From Maribacter spongiicola (GTDB lineage Bacteria > Bacteroidota > Bacteroidia > Flavobacteriales > Flavobacteriaceae): a stretch of 64,000 bases of DNA. Location of the stretch: contig NZ_SOAY01000011.1 in the NCBI RefSeq assembly GCF_004364165.1, positions 372,001-436,000 of the forward strand, read 5' to 3'. The notes below the pieces were generated by a model. It was not told the origin of the DNA and ran no database searches. It was given only the letters and a program-made list of their open reading frames with translations. The first letter of the stretch is position 1. Each line of letters opens with the position of its first letter. This document shows, piece by piece, positions 1-8,804 of this stretch. The position numbers were made by a program, and so were the translations under genes.

Positions 1-184
1 ACTGGTTGTATTTGCTTGGAATGATCAAGTGAATTGGAAAATTGGTTTAATACTGGCAATTGGTAATGGCAGTGGTGCTTGGGTAGCTAGTAGGGTGTCT
101 GTAAATATGGGTGATGGCTTCGTGAAAAAGTTCTTGATATTTATGGTATCGATACTAGCAGTAAAACTTTGGTTTTACCAATAA
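1..184 (+). CDS. TSUP (TauE/SafE) family permease, C-terminal fragment
   Basis: The 3' end of a gene enters from the left edge and reads open from base 2 to the TAA at 182-184, giving 60 residues. The fragment has a glycine-rich segment (GNGSGAWVASR) followed by a final hydrophobic helix. That is the usual C-terminal layout of the TSUP/TauE/SafE membrane permeases, which move sulfite, sulfonates or other small organic anions. Substrate cannot be judged from the fragment. It lies 38 bp before the DegT-family gene on the same strand and may be co-transcribed with it. The family call rests on the short C-terminal pattern only. Confidence 0.6.
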   Translation, partial: LVVFAWNDQVNWKIGLILAIGNGSGAWVASRVSVNMGDGFVKKFLIFMVSILAVKLWFYQ

Positions 185-222
185 TTTAAACAAGATTTGT
201 AGTATAATATAAAATAGATAGC

Positions 223-1416
223 ATGCCAGGTTTTGAGTTGTTTGGAGAGAGTGAGAAAAGTCAAGTTCAAGATGTTCTAGATTCTGGGGTATTAATGCGT
301 TACGGCTTTGACGGAATGCGAAATAACCATTGGAAGGCATTAGAACTTGAGGAGGCTTTATCTAAGCGCATGGAATCTAAGTATTCACAATTGGTAAGTA
401 GTGGTACTGCAGCGTTAACAGTTGCGCTTGCAAGTGCAGGTGTTGGGGCTGGTGACGAAGTCATAATGCCAACTTTTACATTTGTAGCTAGTTTTGAATC
501 TATTTTGGCTATTGGTGCAATTCCTATCTTGGTAGATGTAGATGATACGCTGACTTTAGATCCGGCGGCTGTAGAAAGCGCTATTACCGATAGGACCAAA
601 GTAGTCATGCCGGTTCATATGTGCGGTTCTATGGCAGATTTGGGTGCATTGAAGGCTATTTGTGATAAACATCATTTATTGCTGTTAGAAGATGCCTGTC
701 AGGCAATTGGTGGTAGTTATGACGGTAAGCCTTTGGGTAGTTATGGAGATTTAGGTTGTTTTTCTTTTGATTACGTGAAAACGATAACTTGTGGAGAAGG
801 CGGAGCAATTATAACCAACAACGAACAATATAAAACGAATGCAGATCATTACTCCGATCACGGTCATGATCATGTGGGTAACAATCGCGGAACGGAGACA
901 CATCCGTTTTTAGGATATAATTATAGAATTTCAGAATTGCATGCAGCTGTAGGTTGTGCGCAAATTGAGCGACTAGATAATTTCCTGTCTATTCAAAAGA
1001 AAAATTACACCGTTTTAAGAGATTCATTATCCCCGCTTTCTAATATCACGTTTAGAAAAGTGCCAGAAGGGGGAGTGGAGAATTATTCGTTTATCTCTTT
1101 CTTTCTGCCAACTACAGAAATAGCAAAAAAGGCACATGCAGCTTTAAGTGAAGCTGGTGTAGATGCTTGTTTTTATTGGTTTGATAATAACTGGCATTAC
1201 TACAAAAAGTGGGAGCATTTAACCCATAAAAGATCTTTAGGTAAGTTGCCGCAAGAGATTGTGAATCAGTTACCTGACTATTCGAAATCGGATTTTTCAA
1301 AATCTGATGCGTGGATAGGAAGAACCATCTCGTGTCTGGTTAAGCTAAGCTGGACAGATGAAGAGGTTGTTGAACGTGCAGCAAAAATGAAAGATGTATT
1401 AGAAAAGTTTATTTAA
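223..1416 (+). CDS. DegT/DnrJ/EryC1-family PLP-dependent aminotransferase
   Basis: This 397-residue protein belongs to the sugar-aminotransferase (DegT/DnrJ/EryC1/StrS) fold-type I PLP enzymes. An SSGTAAL segment near residue 60 binds the cofactor phosphate, and EDACQA near residue 155 holds the aspartate that contacts the pyridine nitrogen. The motif SFDYVKTITCGEGGA contains the probable Schiff-base lysine, Lys186. Members transfer an amino group to keto-sugars for surface polysaccharides or secondary metabolites, and a few act as sugar dehydratases. Length is normal for the family. It is convergent with ribB, 4 bp away, with no clear terminator between them. No other sugar-nucleotide genes are adjacent, so the substrate is unknown. 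Confidence 0.88.
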   Translation: MPGFELFGESEKSQVQDVLDSGVLMRYGFDGMRNNHWKALELEEALSKRMESKYSQLVSSGTAALTVALASAGVGAGDEVIMPTFTFVASFESILAIGAIPILVDVDDTLTLDPAAVESAITDRTKVVMPVHMCGSMADLGALKAICDKHHLLLLEDACQAIGGSYDGKPLGSYGDLGCFSFDYVKTITCGEGGAIITNNEQYKTNADHYSDHGHDHVGNNRGTETHPFLGYNYRISELHAAVGCAQIERLDNFLSIQKKNYTVLRDSLSPLSNITFRKVPEGGVENYSFISFFLPTTEIAKKAHAALSEAGVDACFYWFDNNWHYYKKWEHLTHKRSLGKLPQEIVNQLPDYSKSDFSKSDAWIGRTISCLVKLSWTDEEVVERAAKMKDVLEKFI

Positions 1417-1420
1417 AACT

Positions 1421-2557
1421 TTAATACTTCACGTATTCTAAAATTTCTAAACCATAACCAATAATACCTACGCGCTTTGATTGGGTGCTATTGGTCATCA
1501 ATTTCATTTTGTGAATCCCTAAATCATGTAGTATCTGAGCTCCGATTCCGAAGTCACGATTATCCATTTCTATTTTAGGTGCTTTGTGAACGCCTTGTTT
1601 TTGCAATTCTTTCAATTCTTTTAACCTAGAAAGTAAATTAAGAGATTCTGAATCTTGATTGATGAAAACAATTGCTCCTTTACCTTCTTCATTGATTTTA
1701 TTGAACATATCCTCTAGCTTTTCGTCTGGGTTATGTGTCAACGTTCCTAAAATATCATTGTTGATAAGGGTAGAGTTGATTCTGGTTAAGATTTTTTCAT
1801 CCGAAGACCAAGAACCTTTAGTTAATGCAATATGAATATGATTATTTGTAGTTTGCTTATAAGCTCGTAATCTAAATTCGCCAAAACGAGTGGTAATATC
1901 AAAATCAACTTCTTTGTCGATTAAGCTGTCATGCTCCATTCTATAGGCAACAAGATCTTCGATAGAAACAATTTTAAGATTGAACTTTTTCGCAACATCT
2001 ACCAATTGAGGTAGGCGTGCCATGGTACCATCTTCATTCATGATTTCTACAATGATTCCGGCTGGTTGTAATCCTGCTAGTCGTGCAAAATCAATGGCAG
2101 CTTCGGTGTGGCCTGTTCTTCTTAGAACGCCACCTTCTTTAGCTACTAACGGAAAAATATGTCCTGGTCTCGCTAAATCATGGGGTTTTGTATCACTTTC
2201 GGTTAATGCAATAACAGTTTTAGACCTATCACCGGCAGAAATACCTGTGGTAACTCCTTTTCCTCTTAAATCTACAGATACCGTAAAAGCAGTTTCTAAA
2301 GGGTCTGTATTGGTGCTGACCATCATATGTAGACCTAAATCTTTACAACGACCTTCAGTTAAGGGAGCGCATATAAGACCTCTCCCGTGAGTTGCCATAA
2401 AATTGACCGTCTCTGGTGTAGCAAGTTCAGCTGCTGCTAAAAAATCTCCTTCATTTTCACGATTTTCATCATCAACGACGATAATTACCTTACCGGCGCG
2501 TATATCTTCAATCGCTTCTTCTATCGTATTCAATTGTATGGTACTAAGATCTGTCAT
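1421..2557 (-). CDS. ribB: 3,4-dihydroxy-2-butanone-4-phosphate synthase with a degenerate GTP cyclohydrolase II-like half
   Basis: This is a 378-residue RibBA-type fusion. The N-terminal half (about 1-205) is an intact RibB domain, which converts ribulose-5-phosphate to the four-carbon riboflavin precursor. It has the acidic metal/substrate loop DDENRENEGD (residues 29-38), THGRGLICAPL and RRTGHTEA. The C-terminal half aligns in outline with GTP cyclohydrolase II and keeps RDFGIGAQILHDLG and the terminal GYGLEI. It lacks the cysteine-rich zinc motif (C-x10-C-x-C) and the surrounding HSEC-type residues, so GTP ring opening is unlikely. A separate ribA elsewhere would be required. The gene starts 2 bp after the lptF stop, so the two are probably one transcript. 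Confidence 0.9.
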   Translation of the reverse strand: MTDLSTIQLNTIEEAIEDIRAGKVIIVVDDENRENEGDFLAAAELATPETVNFMATHGRGLICAPLTEGRCKDLGLHMMVSTNTDPLETAFTVSVDLRGKGVTTGISAGDRSKTVIALTESDTKPHDLARPGHIFPLVAKEGGVLRRTGHTEAAIDFARLAGLQPAGIIVEIMNEDGTMARLPQLVDVAKKFNLKIVSIEDLVAYRMEHDSLIDKEVDFDITTRFGEFRLRAYKQTTNNHIHIALTKGSWSSDEKILTRINSTLINNDILGTLTHNPDEKLEDMFNKINEEGKGAIVFINQDSESLNLLSRLKELKELQKQGVHKAPKIEMDNRDFGIGAQILHDLGIHKMKLMTNSTQSKRVGIIGYGLEILEYVKY

Positions 2558-2559
2558 GG

Positions 2560-4068
2560 TTATGAATCAGCTTTATCTTTTTTCTTAAATATTTTTTTGA
2601 AGAAATCGGCTATAAATCCGAAATCCATCATTCCTTTATCCTCTGTGGCTCTTTTGGTTAAAATGAACCCTAGAGGCAGCATAATCAACGTAGAAAGCCA
2701 AGCACCTAACATTGGGTGTATATTGCCTTCTTTAGCATAGTTTCCTGCAAAAACTCCTATAAAATAATAAATTAAAAAGAGTACTATGGCGATTACCATA
2801 GGCAATCCTAATCCTCCTTTTCTGATAATTGCACCTAACGGAGCGCCTACGAAGAATAGAATAATACAAGAGAATGCTAATGCATATTTATTGTGAAGTG
2901 AAAGAATATGCATGTTGTAAATTTTATATCTCTTTTGCATTTCTTCTTTTTTGCCACTCACGGTACCCAATATACTTGTGGTGGCATTTTTAGCGCTACT
3001 TAAGATTTGTATCTGTTGCCAATCGGGGAAAAGCATTAGTATATTATCTTGAATAGAGTCTTGCAGAACTAAATTTGCCTTTGATTTTTCGGCTTTTATA
3101 TTAAAGAGACTATCTTTTTTAGTAATTTTCTGGCTTTTTGTGGAATCTATATTTTTAGCGACTAGGGGCACGAACATACCTGTTCTGCTTTCCACATTTT
3201 TAGAAAATGCACGTACAACCCGATAATTATCGCCTCGTAGTGAATCTATATCTTTCGATAGACGAGAAATATTTTTCATTTTATCGGTACTAATATCTCG
3301 CTCTTCTTCTAACTCGTCATTATTAATTTCAGGTATTTCAATATTCATGGTGTAAGTATCGAAATCTGCTTGAGCAAAGGGGAATTTCATTTTGCTATCA
3401 TTGCTTTTAGAGGTGATATCCTCATAGTAATGACCGTCTTTTAATACCAGTTGAATAAGGTCAGACTCTTCGCTGCTTATTAATTCTCCCGTTTTAGATT
3501 TAATAACGGTAGTGTTTAGGTTGTTTGCAGATTTTCTATGGATGATTACGTTTTTAAGAAAACGGTCATTATCGCCATACTTCTCATCTACCTTAATGTT
3601 CATGCCCTCAAAATCACTAAAAACTCCTTCGGATACTACTGCAGCTGGTTTTACCTTGGCAATATTTCTACGAAGGTTATATATTTTTCGTTGTGATAGG
3701 GGGATGACGTTATTGGCAAAGAAAAAAGTGACACCACCTAAGAGGGTCACGAATATGATTAAACTCAACATAGAGCGCTGCAGAGAAATACCTGATGCCT
3801 TCATGGCAGCGAATTCATAATTTTCTGCGATTGAGCCAAAGGTTAAAATGGAAGATAAAAGTACGGTAAGCGGCAGTACTTTTTCGGTAAGATCTGGCAT
3901 TAAATAAAACAAGAACTTACCAATAATGACAATGTCTAAACCTTTTCCCGCCAAATCATCAATAAAAAGCCAAATCGTTTGGAATATGAAGATGAACATC
4001 AATATTACAAACGAACTGACAAAATTAAAGACGAACCTTGATAGGATATATCGGTCTAGAATTCTCAA
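2560..4068 (-). CDS. LptF/LptG-family lipopolysaccharide export permease
   Basis: This 502-residue inner-membrane protein is of the YjgP/YjgQ family. The N-terminal ILDRYILSRFVFNF is the usual start of LptF/LptG proteins. Three hydrophobic helices follow within the first about 125 residues, then a long periplasmic region of beta-jellyroll type (about 130-385), then three C-terminal helices including GAPLGAIIRKGGLG. LptF and LptG form the membrane part of the LptB2FG ABC transporter, which pulls LPS out of the inner membrane. The periplasmic part is longer than in enterobacterial LptF, as is common in Bacteroidota. It lies 5 bp downstream of lolA, so both outer-membrane biogenesis genes are probably expressed together. 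Confidence 0.88.
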   Translation of the reverse strand: MRILDRYILSRFVFNFVSSFVILMFIFIFQTIWLFIDDLAGKGLDIVIIGKFLFYLMPDLTEKVLPLTVLLSSILTFGSIAENYEFAAMKASGISLQRSMLSLIIFVTLLGGVTFFFANNVIPLSQRKIYNLRRNIAKVKPAAVVSEGVFSDFEGMNIKVDEKYGDNDRFLKNVIIHRKSANNLNTTVIKSKTGELISSEESDLIQLVLKDGHYYEDITSKSNDSKMKFPFAQADFDTYTMNIEIPEINNDELEEERDISTDKMKNISRLSKDIDSLRGDNYRVVRAFSKNVESRTGMFVPLVAKNIDSTKSQKITKKDSLFNIKAEKSKANLVLQDSIQDNILMLFPDWQQIQILSSAKNATTSILGTVSGKKEEMQKRYKIYNMHILSLHNKYALAFSCIILFFVGAPLGAIIRKGGLGLPMVIAIVLFLIYYFIGVFAGNYAKEGNIHPMLGAWLSTLIMLPLGFILTKRATEDKGMMDFGFIADFFKKIFKKKDKADS

Positions 4069-4073
4069 TAGTT

Positions 4074-4718
4074 CTAATTTCTTAGAATGAAATAGCCTTC
4101 ATCCTTATATTTAGCTTCATCAAAAGTAAATAAGGTTTCGGACAATGTTTGATCTGTTTTAAAAGAATTAACAGTGATCGTTGTTTTTGTACCGTTTTTG
4201 CCTGTTTCAATTAAGTTGTAAATGTGCTTAGTGCCCATATCAATACCTAATAATCTCGATTTAATTTCGGTGTCAGAATCGATAGGAGTCAATTTTACAT
4301 ATTGTATTTTTCTGCCTTGAATATCCTGTAGAATATCCCAAGCATAATTGTGCCCTTCTTTGTAGAAAGTCAACATTTTTGAAGGGGTCATAGCGTTTTC
4401 ATCATCAGACTTGTCTTCGATAGTAACTTCTTCGTTTTCTGGTACAATAGTATATACTTTATTCCCGTCAAAAATTTGTTGAGAACCTAAGTAATTGAAC
4501 ATGTATTTATTGCCTGCAAGGGTAACATCACCTCTTGTTTCTTGGTTAATACCTGCATCTGCATTTTTTAAATCGAATTTAAAGTCTACAAAGATGTTGT
4601 CATAACTCTGTACTTTGTTATAAACTTCATCTAATAGTGCTTTTGCTTTATCTGAACCTTGTGCATTTACAAAGGTTGCTGTAAGCATAATCGTCAAAAC
4701 AATAATAATTTTCTTCAT
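4074..4718 (-). CDS. lolA: LolA-like outer-membrane lipoprotein carrier
   Basis: This is a 214-residue periplasmic protein. I start it at the ATG at 4718, because MKKIIIVLTIMLTATFVNA then gives a clean signal peptide. A longer frame opening at 4760 would overlap ftsK and spoil the signal. The mature part begins with a helix (SDKAKALLDEVYNKVQSY) and continues with alternating beta strands (GDVTLAGNKYMFNYLGSQQI, DGNKVYTIVPE), as in the half-barrel LolA/LolB fold that carries lipoproteins across the periplasm. It sits between ftsK and lptF with gaps of 10 and 5 bp, which supports an envelope-biogenesis operon. A generic LolA-like sigma-regulator fold cannot be excluded. Confidence 0.8.
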   Translation of the reverse strand: MKKIIIVLTIMLTATFVNAQGSDKAKALLDEVYNKVQSYDNIFVDFKFDLKNADAGINQETRGDVTLAGNKYMFNYLGSQQIFDGNKVYTIVPENEEVTIEDKSDDENAMTPSKMLTFYKEGHNYAWDILQDIQGRKIQYVKLTPIDSDTEIKSRLLGIDMGTKHIYNLIETGKNGTKTTITVNSFKTDQTLSETLFTFDEAKYKDEGYFILRN

Positions 4719-4728
4719 CTTTATAATA

Positions 4729-7110
4729 TTATTCATTATCCAAAATTTGTTGAAGGGCAACCATGTCAGCTACATAAACCTGTCTTGCCTTACTACCTTC
4801 AAACGGACCTACAATGCCTGCGGCTTCTAATTGATCAATAATTCTACCGGCTCTGTTGTATCCTAATTTCAATTTACGTTGAATTAATGAGGCTGAACCT
4901 TGTTGAGCAATTACGATAACTTCAGCAGCTTCGCGAAACTTTGCATCCCTTTCAGAGACGTTATTATCAAGACTCGTGCCAGAATCTTCGCCAACGTATT
5001 CAGGTAATTCATGCGCATCGGGGTAAGCACGTTGGCCTCCAATGAAATCAACTATTTTAGCCACCTCAGGGGTGTCTACAAATGCACATTGAATACGGGT
5101 GACATCGTTACCTTGCGTAAATAACATATCTCCTCTACCAATTAATTGATCGGCACCTGCGGTATCTAATATAGTTCTTGAATCTATTTTAGAAGTTACT
5201 CTAAAAGCTAACCTCGCGGGGAAGTTGGCTTTGATGATACCTGTAATAACGTTTACAGATGGTCTTTGCGTTGCTATAATCAAATGTATACCAATTGCTC
5301 TCGCCAATTGTGCAAGTCTTGCTACGGGCGTTTCTACTTCTTTACCAGCGGTCATGATCAAATCGGCAAACTCATCAATAACTAAAACGATGTATGGTAA
5401 AAATTTGTGTCCGTCATTCGGATTCAGTTTTCTTGCCTTAAACTTAGTGTTGTATTCTTTAAGGTTACGAACCATCGCTAATTTCAACAGTTCATATCTA
5501 TTATCCATTTCAATACAAAGTGAATTCAAAGTGTGAATTACTTTTGTATTATCTGTAATTATAGCCTCTTCAGAATCTGGAAGTTTAGCTAAGAAATGAC
5601 GCTCTATTTTATTGTAAAGTGTTAGTTCAACTTTCTTAGGATCGACCAAAATGAATTTCACTTCTGCCGGATGCTTTTTATATAATAACGATGTAAGTAC
5701 CGCATTTAAACCAACAGATTTACCTTGTCCGGTAGCACCTGCCATTAGTAAGTGTGGCATTTTAGCTAAATCGACAACAAAGGTTTCATTACTAATGGTC
5801 TTACCGAATGCGATTGGTAATTCCATTTCTGCTTTTTGAAATTTGCTAGAGGCAATCACCGAACGCATAGATACTATAGATGCGTTTTTGTTCGGTACTT
5901 CAATGCCTATTGTTCCTTTACCAGGAATAGGAGCGATAATACGAATACCCAATGCCGCTAATGATAGTGCAATATCATCTTCAAGATTTTTAATCTTCGA
6001 TATTCTTACACCCGCTTCTGGTACTATTTCGTATAAGGTAACCGTTGGACCAATGGTTGCCTTTATTTGGGCAATACCAATTTTATAGTTTTTTAAAGTT
6101 TCAACAATCTTATTTTTATTTTCCTCTAATTCTTCTTGATTAATAGTAATACCGCCAGTTGCACCGTGTTGGTCTAAAAGGTCTATATGTGGGAATTTGT
6201 AATTTCCTAACTCTAAAGTTGGGTCGAACTCTCCAAAATCATCTACAAGTTTATTGGCAAGAATATCAATTTCTTCTGGTTCTTCAATGACATGCTCAAC
6301 CTCCATAGCCAATGTCTCTTCGGGTTCTGGAGCGGTAATTTCAAAATCTGACACCTCCTTTTCTAAATGCGGAATTTCAGTTTTATGGGTGTAGGTATCT
6401 ATAATTACAGGAGCTTCTTCTTCTAACGAACGTATTAGTAAATCTTCTTCCTCTTGTTCTTGTTGCTCTTTCTTTCTGCTTGCTTTTCGTTCTTGGTTCG
6501 CCTTAAACTCAGTAGAAATAGCTTCTTTTCTTGTTTTAAAGAATGATGAAATTCCCTCAGGGGTAACTTCAAATAATCGCACTAGAATAAATATGAGTCC
6601 GAATACCAATAACAATAGCACTCCAATTTTACCAGCATAATCTTGTAAGAAATCATTCATTTCAAAACCAACCAATCCGCCTAAGAGTGGGCTAGTGGTG
6701 GCAAAGAAACCTAGGGCGATTGAAATCCAAATAATGAATAATAGACCCCAGATCCATTTTTTTAATAATGCTTTTAAAGGAAGGCCTAAAAAGAGGTAAA
6801 TACCTGTAATACAGATAAGAAAAGGTAGAATTAACGATGCTAACCCAAAGCCCTTGTACATAAAAAAGTGGCTAATGCTGGCGCCGAATTTGTTTAATAA
6901 GTTTTTGGCAAGTTCGTTTCTATCTTTAAATTCAGACAACAAGCTTTGGTCATCTTGCCAGTTAAAGTAAAATGATATAAACGAGAAGAACAATGCGATA
7001 CTAAAAAGTATTAACAAACTACCCAAAATAATTTTATTCTGTTTGGATAATTTAAACGGTGATCCTTTTTTAGTAGGTTTTGGCTTTGATTTAGTTGCCT
7101 TTTTTGCCAT
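4729..7110 (-). CDS. ftsK: FtsK/SpoIIIE DNA translocase
   Basis: This is a 793-residue septal DNA pump. The N-terminal about 190 residues contain a basic leader rich in Lys and Pro, then four hydrophobic segments. An acidic, charged linker (about 195-290) follows. The RecA-like motor has Walker A GATGQGKSVG near residue 460 and Walker B LVIDEFADL, and carries the typical ATQRPSVNVITG segment. The final about 65 residues form the winged-helix gamma domain (QGSASLIQRKLKLGYNRAGR) that reads KOPS-like polar sequences. It clears and segregates the chromosome terminus at division and activates XerCD/dif. The linker is short compared with E. coli FtsK, normal for this phylum. It heads the lolA-lptF-ribB run. 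Confidence 0.96.
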   Translation of the reverse strand: MAKKATKSKPKPTKKGSPFKLSKQNKIILGSLLILFSIALFFSFISFYFNWQDDQSLLSEFKDRNELAKNLLNKFGASISHFFMYKGFGLASLILPFLICITGIYLFLGLPLKALLKKWIWGLLFIIWISIALGFFATTSPLLGGLVGFEMNDFLQDYAGKIGVLLLLVFGLIFILVRLFEVTPEGISSFFKTRKEAISTEFKANQERKASRKKEQQEQEEEDLLIRSLEEEAPVIIDTYTHKTEIPHLEKEVSDFEITAPEPEETLAMEVEHVIEEPEEIDILANKLVDDFGEFDPTLELGNYKFPHIDLLDQHGATGGITINQEELEENKNKIVETLKNYKIGIAQIKATIGPTVTLYEIVPEAGVRISKIKNLEDDIALSLAALGIRIIAPIPGKGTIGIEVPNKNASIVSMRSVIASSKFQKAEMELPIAFGKTISNETFVVDLAKMPHLLMAGATGQGKSVGLNAVLTSLLYKKHPAEVKFILVDPKKVELTLYNKIERHFLAKLPDSEEAIITDNTKVIHTLNSLCIEMDNRYELLKLAMVRNLKEYNTKFKARKLNPNDGHKFLPYIVLVIDEFADLIMTAGKEVETPVARLAQLARAIGIHLIIATQRPSVNVITGIIKANFPARLAFRVTSKIDSRTILDTAGADQLIGRGDMLFTQGNDVTRIQCAFVDTPEVAKIVDFIGGQRAYPDAHELPEYVGEDSGTSLDNNVSERDAKFREAAEVIVIAQQGSASLIQRKLKLGYNRAGRIIDQLEAAGIVGPFEGSKARQVYVADMVALQQILDNE

Positions 7111-7173
7111 TAAAACTTAATTCTGATGCTAAATTACAAATTTACGCTGAGCTATGTAAGACTATATGAAGGC

Positions 7174-7539
7174 TTACATAATTTTAGGTAAGTAAATGAT
7201 AAGGCCAATAATAGTTGAAGCAATAGAAACCAACATGACAGCCCCTGCCGAAATATCCTTTATAAATCCGATTTTAACGTCAAATTCCGGCTGAATATAA
7301 TCTGCAATTTTCTCTACGGCAGTATTCATGCCCTCTATGCCTAAAACCATGGCTATGGCAAAGATTTGAAGTATCCACTCTGTATGGGATATGTCAAAAT
7401 AAAAGCCTAGAGCGGTCATTACAATGGCAATGAAAACTTGAATTTTTATACTTGCTTCAGTACGTATTAAAAGCATGGCGCCCTTAAAGGCAAAGCCAAC
7501 ACTTTTAATACGGTTGACCAAAAAGGATTCTTTTGGCAT
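7174..7539 (-). CDS. dgkA: DgkA-type diacylglycerol/undecaprenol kinase
   Basis: This is a 121-residue integral membrane kinase with three hydrophobic helices. The signature EGMNTAVEKIADYI holds the catalytic glutamate and is followed by KDISAGAVML, both diagnostic of the prokaryotic DagK family. Members phosphorylate diacylglycerol or undecaprenol using ATP and so recycle lipid carriers at the inner membrane. Length matches the family. Which lipid is used cannot be told from sequence; Gram-positive-like members prefer undecaprenol. It lies 15 bp downstream of tpx in the same direction and 63 bp upstream of ftsK, so it may link those two transcription units. Confidence 0.92.
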   Translation of the reverse strand: MPKESFLVNRIKSVGFAFKGAMLLIRTEASIKIQVFIAIVMTALGFYFDISHTEWILQIFAIAMVLGIEGMNTAVEKIADYIQPEFDVKIGFIKDISAGAVMLVSIASTIIGLIIYLPKIM

Positions 7540-7554
7540 GAGTGTCGTTTATTA

Positions 7555-8058
7555 TTAGTTCATCAACGCCTCTAACGCTGCTTTGTAATTTGGCTCTTCG
7601 GTAGTTTCTGCTACTTGCTCAGAGTATAATACATTTCCTTTTTCATCAACTACAACAACTGCTCTTGAAAGCAATGGAGCTAATGGTCCGTCAGAAAATG
7701 CTACGCTGTAACCTTTACCGAAATTACCATCTTTAAAATCTGATAGCATTTCAACATTTTCGATTCCTTCTGCACCACAAAATCTTGCTTGCGCGAATGG
7801 TAGATCTTTGGAAATACATAAAACGATTGTATTATCAAGTTCTGCAGCTTCTTTATTGAACTGACGAACAGATTGTGCACAAGTGCCAGTATCAACACTT
7901 GGGAATATATTTAAAACTACTCTTGAACCTTCGTAATCTGAAAGTTTTACCGTAGATAGATCATTTTTAGTCAATTGAAATTCTGGAGCTTTTGCACCTG
8001 TTGCAGGTAAAGTTCCTAAAGTGTGTATTTCATTTCCTTTTAGTGTAACCGAAGCCAT
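7555..8058 (-). CDS. tpx: Thiol peroxidase Tpx
   Basis: This 167-residue atypical 2-Cys peroxiredoxin reduces hydroperoxides using thioredoxin. PSVDTGTCAQS carries the peroxidatic Cys60, and ARFCGAEG carries the resolving Cys94, the spacing expected for the Tpx family. The active-site Thr and Arg neighbours and the helix SVRQFN are present. It is cytoplasmic or possibly periplasmic, but no signal peptide is visible. A thioredoxin and a 2-Cys peroxiredoxin lie just upstream on the same strand, separated by an intrinsic terminator, so this is a peroxide-defence neighbourhood rather than one operon. Confidence 0.95.
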   Translation of the reverse strand: MASVTLKGNEIHTLGTLPATGAKAPEFQLTKNDLSTVKLSDYEGSRVVLNIFPSVDTGTCAQSVRQFNKEAAELDNTIVLCISKDLPFAQARFCGAEGIENVEMLSDFKDGNFGKGYSVAFSDGPLAPLLSRAVVVVDEKGNVLYSEQVAETTEEPNYKAALEALMN

Positions 8059-8130
8059 AATTTTTATCTTTTTAAGATTGAAAGCGTGAAATTATAAAAT
8101 ATATAGTTGAAACGATAGGGAATAGGGTAA

Positions 8131-8163
8131 AAAAAAAGTCCTTTCGAATTTGAAAGGACTTTA
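8131..8163 (-). terminator. Intrinsic terminator after the thioredoxin pair
   Basis: The arms AAAGTCCTTTC (8135-8145) and GAAAGGACTTT (8152-8162) form a perfect 11 bp stem around a six-base loop. Read leftward, the hairpin is followed by an uninterrupted T tract. It lies just past the stop at 8181 of the leftward thioredoxin operon, before tpx. Confidence 0.85.
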
Positions 8164-8180
8164 TGCTTTTTTGAAAGCTA

Positions 8181-8438
8181 TTATTTATCTATGGAACCTA
8201 AAACGCGTTGCATGAATTGATTCATAGCATCTTTTTTAGGTACCCCTTGCTGTATGCTGTTCGCAACTTCTATGGCGCCATACATATTTGAAATAAGTTC
8301 ACCGATTACGTCTAGCTCTTCATCTTTTAAAGAAGGTAACTCTGTTAACGCTTCTAAAGTTTCGATGGTTTCTAGAATGTAATCGCTATCTTTTTCTTCA
8401 ATAAATTCTGTCAGTAATTTAATTATGGGTAATCTCAC
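8181..8438 (-). CDS. Small acidic conserved protein downstream of thioredoxin
   Basis: This is an 85-residue protein with no signal peptide or membrane segment. It is rich in Glu, Asp, Leu and Ile and predicted to be all helical (for example DYILETIETLEALTELP). It overlaps the upstream thioredoxin gene by 20 bp, so the two are translationally coupled, and it ends at a strong terminator. I recall small proteins of this type beside flavobacterial thioredoxins, listed as a domain of unknown function (possibly DUF6952), but I cannot confirm the number. A role in the thioredoxin pathway is inferred only from position. Confidence 0.75.
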   Translation of the reverse strand: MRLPIIKLLTEFIEEKDSDYILETIETLEALTELPSLKDEELDVIGELISNMYGAIEVANSIQQGVPKKDAMNQFMQRVLGSIDK

Positions 8439-8733
8439 TGATCAAATCTTTTAATAGGTCGTACTTATTTGTCTGAACCTGATTTTTAATTTTTCCTTTT
8501 TCGAAAGAAGCGAAAGTAGGTAAGTTACTTACATCTGCCAGTTTTCTAGATTCAGGAAATTTCTCTGCATCTGCCAAAACAAAAGTAATGTTCTCATTTT
8601 GCGAAGCTTCTTTTTTAAATTTTGGCTTCATTATTCTACAGTTGCCACACCAAGTTGCTGAGTACTGTACTACAACATTAGGATTGTTATCTATGATTTC
8701 CTGTAAATTATCTTGTTCTAATTCTAATAACAT
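8419..8733 (-). CDS. Thioredoxin-family protein
   Basis: This 104-residue single-domain thioredoxin fold has the active site WCGNC, with Cys29 and Cys32. GN replaces the classical GP between them, which is expected to alter redox potential. The cis-Pro region is visible as SNLPTFASF. No signal peptide is present, so the protein is cytoplasmic. It sits between a peroxiredoxin gene (upstream) and a small helical partner gene that overlaps its 3' end. It is a plausible reductant for the neighbouring peroxiredoxin or Tpx. The altered active-site dipeptide suggests a specialised rather than housekeeping thioredoxin. Confidence 0.9.
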   Translation of the reverse strand: MLLELEQDNLQEIIDNNPNVVVQYSATWCGNCRIMKPKFKKEASQNENITFVLADAEKFPESRKLADVSNLPTFASFEKGKIKNQVQTNKYDLLKDLISEITHN

Positions 8734-8760
8734 AATATGAAGTTATTTACGGATTAATAA

Positions 8761-8793
8761 AACTAACATGGAGCAAAGAGCTTCATGTTAGTT
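8761..8793 (-). terminator. Terminator after the peroxiredoxin gene
   Basis: The arms AACTAACATG (8761-8770) and CATGTTAGTT (8784-8793) pair perfectly, and the stem can extend inward through GAGC with GCTT. Leftward, the hairpin is followed by TTTATTAAT, a weak U-rich tail. It lies 12 bp past the stop codon of the leftward peroxiredoxin gene. Confidence 0.7.
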
Positions 8794-8804
8794 CAAAATT
8801 TTTA

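Noticed and set aside
300-608. Minus-strand open frame inside the DegT-family gene
   Set aside because: It is a mirror of a strongly supported gene, with no domain and low-complexity Ser/Ala/Thr composition. The same applies to other opposite-strand frames, for example within ftsK, ilvD and the large recombinase.
4719-4760. Longer lolA reading frame starting within ftsK
   Set aside because: It overlaps ftsK and places 14 residues before an otherwise perfect signal peptide.
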